Source of the DNA: Deltaproteobacteria bacterium
Lineage (GTDB): Bacteria; Desulfobacterota; DSM-4660; Desulfatiglandales; HGW-15
Direction of reading: 5' to 3'
DNA: 11,383 nt
NCBI GenBank assembly: GCA_020342025.1
Contig: CP070840.1
Span: forward strand, 4,181,023 to 4,192,405
The translations under genes were made by a program, and so were the position numbers. The notes under the pieces are model-generated. The model was not told the origin of the DNA, searched no databases, and worked only from the letters and a program-made list of their open reading frames with translations. Shown here one piece after another: positions 6,848-11,383 of the stretch (position 1 is its first letter; every line of letters begins with the position of its first letter).

Positions 6848-7946
6848 TCATTTCGTCCTTCTGAGATAGGCATCAATGAACATATCGATATCCCCATTGA
6901 TCACCCTGTCCAGGTTCCCCACCTCAAGATTTGTCCTATGGTCCTTGACCATCCTGTAAGGGTTGAAAACATAGGACCTTATCTGACTTCCCCACGCGAT
7001 CTCTTTCTGGGTCTGATGGATTTCCTGTTTCTTCCGTTCCCGTTTCTCCTTTTCCATTTCATAGAGCCGAGCCTTTAGCACCTTCAAGGCCATTTCCTTG
7101 TTCCGATGCTGGGATTTTTCATTCTGGCACTGAACGACGATATTTGTGGGGAGGTGTGTAAGCCTCACCGCTGAGCTGGTCTTATTCACATGCTGACCCC
7201 CAGGTCCGCTCGCCCTGTAGGTATCCACACGCAAATCCTTATCGTCAATTTGGATCTTGATATCCGTGTCCACCTCAGGCAGCACGGAAACGGAGGCAAA
7301 AGAGGTGTGTCGCCTGCCGGTGGCGTCAAAGGGAGAGATCCTGACCATGCGATGTATCCCATGCTCTGATTTCAGATAGCCATAGGCATAAGGGCCACTC
7401 ACGGTAAAGGTCACATTCTTGACGCCGGCCTCATCCCCTGCCAGATAATCTATGACGTGAGCAGACATGTTTCTAGATTCACACCAGCGAAGGTACATCC
7501 TGAAAAGCATTTCAACCCAGTCTTGGGCCTCCGTTCCGCCGGCTCCCGCATTGATGGCCACAATGGCATTGCGCTTGTCATCAGGGTCACCAAGAAGGGA
7601 TTGAAATTCAAGGCCCTTAACCTTCTTTTCAAGCCGAGAGACATCCTTCTCCACCTCTTTCAAGGTGGATGTGTCATCCTCTTCATAGGCCATTTCCGCA
7701 AGGATCTTAGCATCTTCAATCTCTTGGTAATACTTCTTCCACTGGTCAATGTTTTCCCTGAGAGAGGCGCTTTGTTGGTTCAACTTGGAGATCTCTTCCT
7801 GGTCCTTTTGCCAGAAATCAGCCTTTGACATGATCTTTTCTATTTTTTCTAGCTCTTTTTCCTGGGCATCCAGGTCAAAGATGACCCCGGAGATCTTGGA
7901 GCTGATCCATAATGTTTTCGATTCTGAAAAGCATTTCGTTGTACAT
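6848..7946 (-). CDS. prfB: Peptide chain release factor 2 (RF2), made by programmed +1 frameshifting
   Basis: RF2 releases finished proteins at UGA and UAA codons. The gene starts at ATG 7944-7946, with AGGAGG (7953-7958) six bases upstream. It reads 23 codons (7946 to 7878), meets TGA at 7877-7875, and continues in the +1 frame from GAC (7876-7874) to the stop at 6848-6850. The joined product is 365 aa, the same length as E. coli RF2. The codon-recognition tripeptide SPF is at about 204-206 and the catalytic GGQ, in SGPGGQHVNKT, at about 249-251. An ATG at 7831 starts an uninterrupted frame but would lose 38 residues and has no ribosome binding site, so it is not the real start. The gene is last in the corC-lnt-prfB set, 122 bp after lnt, and its stop is 23 bp from the convergent amidase stop. 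UGA-dependent frameshifting gives autoregulation. Confidence 0.97.
7874..7889 (-). promoter_or_regulatory. prfB +1 programmed frameshift site
   Basis: Read on the minus strand the site is CGG GGT CAT CTT TGA C. The slippery CTT-T, the in-frame TGA followed by C (a poor termination context) and the G-rich internal Shine-Dalgarno-like CGGGG 4 bases before CTT align base for base with the E. coli site AGG GGG TAT CTT TGA C. When RF2 is scarce the ribosome pauses at UGA and slips forward by one, so RF2 adjusts its own level. Confidence 0.96.
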
Positions 7947-7978
7947 CTTTGACCTCCTTTAGCCCTAATTTAAAGCGC

Positions 7979-8011
7979 GCCCAATTTCAGCACGCTGTAA
8001 AGGGTTTGGGC
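7979..8011 (-). repeat. Intercistronic hairpin between lnt and prfB
   Basis: GCCCAA (7979-7984) and TTGGGC (8006-8011) are perfectly complementary, with a nested CAGC/GCTG pair (7988-7991, 7994-7997) inside. In the minus-strand transcript the hairpin sits about 20 bases before the prfB Shine-Dalgarno. No T-run follows, so termination is unlikely. It may protect or process the mRNA. No good -35/-10 pair for a separate prfB promoter was found in the 122-bp gap. Confidence 0.35.
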
Positions 8012-8068
8012 AGTGGCAGACGCCCCAGAAGGAACAAAGGAACGCAGTTCACACTTGGGCGAAAGCAC

Positions 8069-9625
8069 TTATGATCTTTGGGAACGGATTGAGAGTATCC
8101 TATTGTACCATAACAGACGGACAATTTTTAACAAGCTAATCACTAAAAGGGTGAACGCAAATAGGTCTCCATATCTCGTATAAAATCTCAATGAAGAGTG
8201 CCCCAATTTTAGATCCTGAGTGAGGACCTCCTCCTTGAAGAGCTGACTGCGGTTCATGATGTGACCCTGGGGACCTATGAATGCACTGAAACCCGTATTT
8301 GCCGCCCTGATCATTGGCCTTCCGTTTTCAACGGCCCTGAACACAGCCATGCTCAAATGCTGATAAGGTGCACTCGTCCTCCCGAACCAGGCGTCGTTGG
8401 TCAGATTGACCAGGATTTCTCCCCCTTTTCTGGCTTGGGTTCTCGCCAGTTCAGGAAATATGACCTCAAAGCAGATCAGGATCCCTGCAGAGTGCTTTTT
8501 GAGCCTTAAGGGGTCTGTTTTTTTCCCTGAGGCAAAATTTCCTGCGGCATGGAGCAGGTGGCGGAAAAAAGGGAATAGCCATCTATAAGGGACATACTCC
8601 CCAAAAGGAACCAAATGGACTTTGTCATAGTATCCGGCAAATTCACCGCGAGCGGAGAGGAGATAGACCCGATTATAGTATTGCGTTCCACCGCGCGTTC
8701 TCTCGTAAGCGGGACTCCCGAAGATGAGATCAGCTCCAGCTTCTTTTGACATTTCAAAGAGTCTTGGTGAAAATTTCTCATTATCCTGAAAAAAGAAAGG
8801 CATGGCCGTTTCGGGCCAGACAACCAGGTCAGGTTTGAACAGGGATGTGGAGCGAGTGAGTCTATGATACGTATCCACGGTCTTTTCCTGGTAGGCAGGA
8901 TCCCACTTAATGGATTGGTCAATATTTCCCTGAATGAGGGCCACCTTGAGGGATTTTTCCCCTTCCCTCTGATGCTCGCCTCCTGCCAAGCGATATTGTC
9001 CATAGACCAGAGAAAAAGCGGCCACCAGCAAAACCCCCGTGATTTCCCATTTCAGGCCTCTTCTCTCCGAGGGGTGCCAATGAAAAAGAAGGCGGAAGAT
9101 CAGGCCATTTGCAAGAATGATGATAAAGGAAATTCCGTATACGCCCACCAGATCCGCCACTTGAATAAGAAAGAGGTTCCTAAATTGTGTGTAGCCCAGT
9201 AGGCACCAGGGGAAACCGGTTAGGAAATGGGCTCTGATGATTTCTAGCCCTACCCATAGGCTCGCCATTGTGAAGACCGAGAACCGGGATCCTTTCATAC
9301 GGCAGAGCAGGTATGAAAAAATAGCCGGGTAGAGGGCGAGATAGAGACACAGGAGGAGCAATGCACCGCAGCTTGTCAGAAAATTTAGGTATCCATAGTT
9401 TTGAAGCGTAGGAACAATCCAGTAAATGAGGGTCAGATAGTGGACAAGACCCGCAATATGCCCCAAAAGGAAGGCATGCGCAGGCGATTCATCGTGCAGA
9501 CTTCGCAAAAGTGGCACCAGGGCAAACCAAACCAACCAGTCCAGGGGGCTTGGCGCAAAGGAGGCGGTCAGGATGAGTCCCGAGAGCATGGCCAATACTA
9601 TTTTTTTGGGGGAGACAGAGTTCAT
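8069..9625 (-). CDS. lnt: Apolipoprotein N-acyltransferase
   Basis: The 518-aa product (E. coli 512) is an inner-membrane enzyme that adds the third acyl chain to the N-terminal cysteine of lipoproteins, using phospholipid as donor, before Lol sorting. Several membrane helices fill about residues 8-210, a nitrilase-like periplasmic domain spans about 225-475, and a final helix lies at about 487-506. The catalytic triad is visible as E272 in WPETAMP, K335 in YYDKVHLVPFGEYVP and C385 in ICFEVIFPE. The NLTNDAWFG block is also present. The ATG at 9623-9625 gives the expected N terminus, but no clear Shine-Dalgarno precedes it (AAATCCTCGAA), so initiation may be weak or depend on upstream translation. 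corC ends 61 bp upstream, the same corC-lnt order as E. coli ybeX-lnt. Confidence 0.97.
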   Translation of the reverse strand: MNSVSPKKIVLAMLSGLILTASFAPSPLDWLVWFALVPLLRSLHDESPAHAFLLGHIAGLVHYLTLIYWIVPTLQNYGYLNFLTSCGALLLLCLYLALYPAIFSYLLCRMKGSRFSVFTMASLWVGLEIIRAHFLTGFPWCLLGYTQFRNLFLIQVADLVGVYGISFIIILANGLIFRLLFHWHPSERRGLKWEITGVLLVAAFSLVYGQYRLAGGEHQREGEKSLKVALIQGNIDQSIKWDPAYQEKTVDTYHRLTRSTSLFKPDLVVWPETAMPFFFQDNEKFSPRLFEMSKEAGADLIFGSPAYERTRGGTQYYNRVYLLSARGEFAGYYDKVHLVPFGEYVPYRWLFPFFRHLLHAAGNFASGKKTDPLRLKKHSAGILICFEVIFPELARTQARKGGEILVNLTNDAWFGRTSAPYQHLSMAVFRAVENGRPMIRAANTGFSAFIGPQGHIMNRSQLFKEEVLTQDLKLGHSSLRFYTRYGDLFAFTLLVISLLKIVRLLWYNRILSIRSQRS

Positions 9626-9686
9626 TTCGAGGATTTTTAGGGTTAATCTATTCTATGATTGGGTGTTTTGACAGATTAGGGCAGGG

Positions 9687-10559
9687 TCAATGCTGGTCTT
9701 TAGCCTCTAGGGAAGGACCGATGTTTGCTTGGGAGACGATAAGAATCCTGTGGATTTTTCTATGGTCTGCCGATTCTATAGTTATGTCCAGATTTCCATA
9801 GCTAATTTTTTCATCCACTTTCGGAATCCTTCCTAAAAGGTGGATAATAAAGCCGCCCACCGACTCGAATTCGCCCTCAGGCAGTGTGATCCCAAAATGA
9901 TCCCTCAGTTTTTCAATCTCAAGGCGTGCATCCACCAGGACAGAGCTGTCATCGAGAACACTTAACAATGGGGGTTCGTAATCGTGCTCATCCATAATTT
10001 CTCCCACGATTTCTTCCAGAATATCTTCTATGGTAATAATACCGGCAGTGCCCCCGTATTCATCAGTGACAATGGCGAGATGGGTCTTTTTCGTCCTCAA
10101 GTCCCTCAAGAGTTCACTCACATTCTGACTCCCTGGCACAAAATAGGGCTTTCTCAGAATTTTATTGGGAATTGTTGAACTGGAATCTTCACCCCAAAGC
10201 TTCAGCAGGTCTTTGGCATGGATGATGCCCACGATCTCATCAATGTTATCTTTACAAAAGGGGATCCTCGTGTGACCACAGTCGGAAACCAGTTTTATGA
10301 CTTCACCCAGGGTTGATTTGATGGAGGCGGATGAGATCTCGGTGCGGGGAATCATAATGGAATGGGCCTTGATTTCTTTCAGATCAAGGACCCCATGAAC
10401 CATGTCTGATTCTTCATCACTTATAAGACCCTTGGCCTGACCTTCGTTCATGAGGCCATGGATCTCTTCCGTAAGATCGGTCCCTTTTTGGAGACTCGAC
10501 TTTTTCCTTAAGAGGGATTTGATCCGGTCGAGCCAGCTTTGATCCGAATCATCTTCCAA
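9687..10559 (-). CDS. corC: CorC/YbeX-type CBS-domain protein (hemolysin C family, soluble form)
   Basis: The 290-aa product (E. coli YbeX/CorC 292) has no membrane segments. A charged N-terminal region (1-65) is followed by paired CBS domains (about 66-125, with MIPRTEI and HTRIPF, and about 135-190, with HLAIVTDEYGGTAGIITIEDILEEIVGEI) and a CorC_HlyC transporter-associated domain (about 203-282). The family has been linked to Mg/Co efflux and, for YbeX, to ribosome metabolism. The precise role here is not known. The start is a TTG (10557-10559) with AAGGAGA 11 bases upstream. No ATG or GTG lies between it and the in-frame TAA upstream, so TTG is the only reasonable start. The absence of the DUF21 membrane domain and the adjacent lnt both favour the YbeX branch over the larger membrane hemolysin-like proteins. 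Confidence 0.9.
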   Translation of the reverse strand: MEDDSDQSWLDRIKSLLRKKSSLQKGTDLTEEIHGLMNEGQAKGLISDEESDMVHGVLDLKEIKAHSIMIPRTEISSASIKSTLGEVIKLVSDCGHTRIPFCKDNIDEIVGIIHAKDLLKLWGEDSSSTIPNKILRKPYFVPGSQNVSELLRDLRTKKTHLAIVTDEYGGTAGIITIEDILEEIVGEIMDEHDYEPPLLSVLDDSSVLVDARLEIEKLRDHFGITLPEGEFESVGGFIIHLLGRIPKVDEKISYGNLDITIESADHRKIHRILIVSQANIGPSLEAKDQH

Positions 10560-10709
10560 GAGTATATCAGTCTCCTTCTTAGTGTGGAGTGTTTCCCTTA
10601 GATCTATATTCTCTTAGCGTTTCGTCCCGAAAAAAGCGTCCCACGCCCGTGCCCTCAGCATCCCTATAATCTTGAGCAACGCCATATTTTCAACGGTTAA
10701 ATCTATTCA

Positions 10710-10738
10710 AGTTTATTTTTATCCCCGGCTGTTGTCAA
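10710..10738 (-). promoter_or_regulatory. Sigma70-type promoter of the corC-lnt-prfB operon
   Basis: On the minus strand TTGACA (10738-10733, perfect -35) is separated by exactly 17 bases from TAAACT (10715-10710, 4 of 6 to TATAAT). The start would be near 10703, giving a leader of about 144 nt before the TTG of corC. A second, weaker pair lies downstream in that leader: TTGAAA with an ATTATA-like box at 17-bp spacing. This is the clearest promoter in the window. Confidence 0.65.
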
Positions 10739-10797
10739 GATTTTAGAAAGGACCGATTTACGATGGACCCAAATCCACCATCAAATTCGTCTATCAT

Positions 10798-10811
10798 TAC
10801 TGAAATCAGTA
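10798..10811. repeat. Inverted repeat TACTGA-AA-TCAGTA
   Basis: The two 6-bp arms are perfectly complementary around an AA spacer, as in a small dimeric operator. The repeat lies about 60 bp upstream of the corC -35 and one base from the next hairpin (10813-10830). A regulatory role is a guess from position. Confidence 0.35.
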
Positions 10812-10812
10812 C

Positions 10813-10830
10813 GTTTGGGGATTCCCAAAC
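10813..10830. repeat. Perfect 7-bp hairpin GTTTGGG-GATT-CCCAAAC
   Basis: The arms GTTTGGG and CCCAAAC pair completely around a GATT loop. No T-run follows on either strand, so it is not an obvious terminator. It belongs to a run of palindromes between the corC promoter and the tRNA gene. Confidence 0.4.
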
Positions 10831-10847
10831 ACCAGCAAGAGATTAAA

Positions 10848-10941
10848 TGCCGTTCGACAGGCTCACGGCGTCAAGGAGCGACGACTGAGGCGTATAACGC
10901 CATACGCCTCAAGCCTCTCGGAGACGGCCTGTCCAATGGCA
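10848..10941. repeat. 94-bp palindromic intergenic element with imperfect terminal inverted repeats
   Basis: The ends 10848-10862 and 10927-10941 are inverted repeats (13 of 15 positions). Inside is a perfect 10-bp stem, TGAGGCGTAT (10886-10895) with ATACGCCTCA (10902-10911), around the loop AACGCC. CGTC/GACG (10869-10872, 10880-10883) can form a further small stem. The left end can also fold alone as GCCGT...ACGGC (10849-10853, 10865-10869). Its core TTCGACAGGCTCA is, from memory, a sequence seen in dispersed REP-like intergenic repeats of many bacteria. Together this suggests a REP/MITE-type element. No second copy lies in the window, no clear target duplication was seen, and no protein is encoded. 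The stretch 10560-11095 contains no gene. Confidence 0.6.
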
Positions 10942-10982
10942 GATGATGCCTTGAACGGGGATCAGGGAGGTCAAATATTTAC

Positions 10983-11010
10983 TTGACTTTAATTTGTTAG
11001 GTGGTAAATT
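10983..11010 (+). promoter_or_regulatory. Promoter candidate for tRNA-Gly
   Basis: TTGACT (10983-10988, 5 of 6) and TAAATT (11005-11010, 4 of 6) are 16 bases apart, which would start a transcript near 11017, about 80 bases before the tRNA. An overlapping alternative is TTGTTA (10994-10999), 18 bases, TATAGC (11018-11023). Either places the leader hairpin at 11042-11083 inside the transcript. Confidence 0.45.
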
Positions 11011-11041
11011 TAAAGCCTATAGCAAAAGCGGTTCACGTCTT

Positions 11042-11083
11042 TCTCCGCCTTCTCGCTGAAATTTCGTCATAAGAAGGTGGAGA
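11042..11083 (+). repeat. 12-bp hairpin in the tRNA-Gly leader
   Basis: TCTCCGCCTTCT (11042-11053) pairs along its whole length with AGAAGGTGGAGA (11072-11083), with eleven Watson-Crick pairs and one G-U. The 18-base loop contains the palindrome GAAATTTC. It ends 12 bases before the mature 5' end of the tRNA and has no T-run after it, so it is not a terminator. It could be an RNase processing signal, a protein site or a small RNA precursor. No T-box-like layout is recognised. Confidence 0.55.
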
Positions 11084-11095
11084 TAGATGAGTTGG

Positions 11096-11171
11096 GCGGG
11101 CATAGCTCAGTTGGTAGAGTACAAGCTTCCCAAGCTTGGTGTCGCGGGTTCGAGCCCCGTTGCCCGCTCCA
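11096..11171 (+). tRNA. tRNA-Gly, anticodon CCC, CCA encoded
   Basis: A complete 76-nt cloverleaf can be read. The acceptor is GCGGGCA/TGCCCGC (7 bp) and the D arm GCTC/GAGT with the GG pair in its loop. The anticodon arm CAAGC/GCTTG has loop TTCCCAA, giving CCC at 11129-11131 to read GGG codons. A 5-base variable loop and the T arm GCGGG-TTCGAGC-CCCGT follow, then discriminator T and genomic CCA (11169-11171). It stands alone, with no other tRNA in the window. Confidence 0.97.
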
Positions 11172-11188
11172 ATTAGGTTTTGCTAACT

Positions 11189-11208
11189 AAGGGCCTGACT
11201 CCCTTTTT
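11189..11208 (+). terminator. Weak intrinsic terminator just after the tRNA
   Basis: AAGGG (11189-11193) pairs with CCCTT (11201-11205) around CCTGACT and leads into further T residues, ending TTTTTGA. A 5-bp stem is short for a terminator. It may stop part of the transcription, with the stronger structure at 11333 as backup. A separate small hairpin, TCAGCC/GGCTGA, lies at 11216-11240 without a T-run. Confidence 0.3.
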
Positions 11209-11332
11209 GAGGTTGTCAGCCGTATCATTCGGTTGGCTGATCTACTTCGAATTGCGGACTTGGTGTTGATTTTAATTTTGATCTATGAACCCTCGTAAAT
11301 AAAATCGGCAACAATTTAAGTCTGCAGTCAGG

Positions 11333-11360
11333 AAGCGGGCCTGAGGGCCCGCTTTTTTCT
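11333..11360 (+). terminator. Strong intrinsic terminator downstream of tRNA-Gly
   Basis: AAGCGGGCC (11333-11341) and GGCCCGCTT (11346-11354) form a perfect 9-bp stem with loop TGAG. The stem runs straight into a T-run (TTTTTTCT through 11360). The orientation is plus strand. It probably ends the tRNA transcript, about 160 bases past the tRNA 3' end. No gene is seen in 11172-11332. Confidence 0.8.
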
Positions 11361-11383
11361 TAGGTATATGGCCTATGTCATTC

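Noticed and set aside
7831..7876. RF2 starting at the ATG at 7831, with the upstream TGA taken as a nonsense mutation
   Set aside because: The upstream frame has a perfect ribosome binding site, a canonical CTT-TGA-C site and gives the standard 365-aa RF2, so the TGA is programmed, not damage.
11017..11095. T-box or other tRNA-sensing leader before tRNA-Gly
   Set aside because: No T-box sequence, specifier loop or antiterminator is visible, and the downstream product is the tRNA itself.
1..11383. CRISPR array, toxin-antitoxin pair, phage genes or defence system
   Set aside because: No regular direct repeats with spacers and no protein of these families was found in any frame.

Overview
The window looks like chromosomal housekeeping DNA from a Gram-negative (LPS- and lipoprotein-making) bacterium, most likely a deltaproteobacterium in the broad sense (Desulfobacterota). 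That placement is inference, from the gene families, the moderate GC content and the two gene neighbourhoods, not from a phylogeny. Eight protein genes are supported (one cut by the left edge), together with one tRNA gene and three gene-poor stretches rich in inverted repeats.

Left to right. Bases 1-365 (+) are the C-terminal end of a histidine-phosphatase (phosphoglycerate mutase-like) protein. Bases 366-838 hold no credible gene. They contain a hairpin plus a perfect 16-bp palindrome, then a 228-bp nested inverted-repeat structure (448-675) whose core could be a terminated small RNA. Next is a tight plus-strand operon, lapA-lapB-mutS-amidase (839-6824). The lapB/mutS and mutS/amidase junctions are both 4-base ATGA overlaps, so translation is probably coupled. 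LapA and LapB are the inner-membrane proteins that control LPS synthesis in E. coli, MutS recognises DNA mismatches, and the last gene is an exported AMIN-domain cell-wall amidase with an added N-terminal TPR-like region.

This operon converges, with only 23 bp between stop codons, on a minus-strand operon read corC-lnt-prfB (10559 down to 6848). It has a good sigma70-type promoter at 10710-10738. corC next to lnt matches the E. coli ybeX-lnt order. prfB (RF2) is intact only when the classical autoregulatory +1 frameshift at CTT-TGA-C is included, which gives 365 aa, the same length as E. coli RF2.

The right end (10740-11383) has a cluster of palindromes, including a 94-bp element with imperfect terminal inverted repeats. 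It then has a plus-strand tRNA-Gly(CCC) gene preceded by a 12-bp leader hairpin and followed by a strong intrinsic terminator. The core genes are ordinary. The parts most likely to hold something undescribed are 448-675, 10798-10941 and the tRNA leader hairpin.
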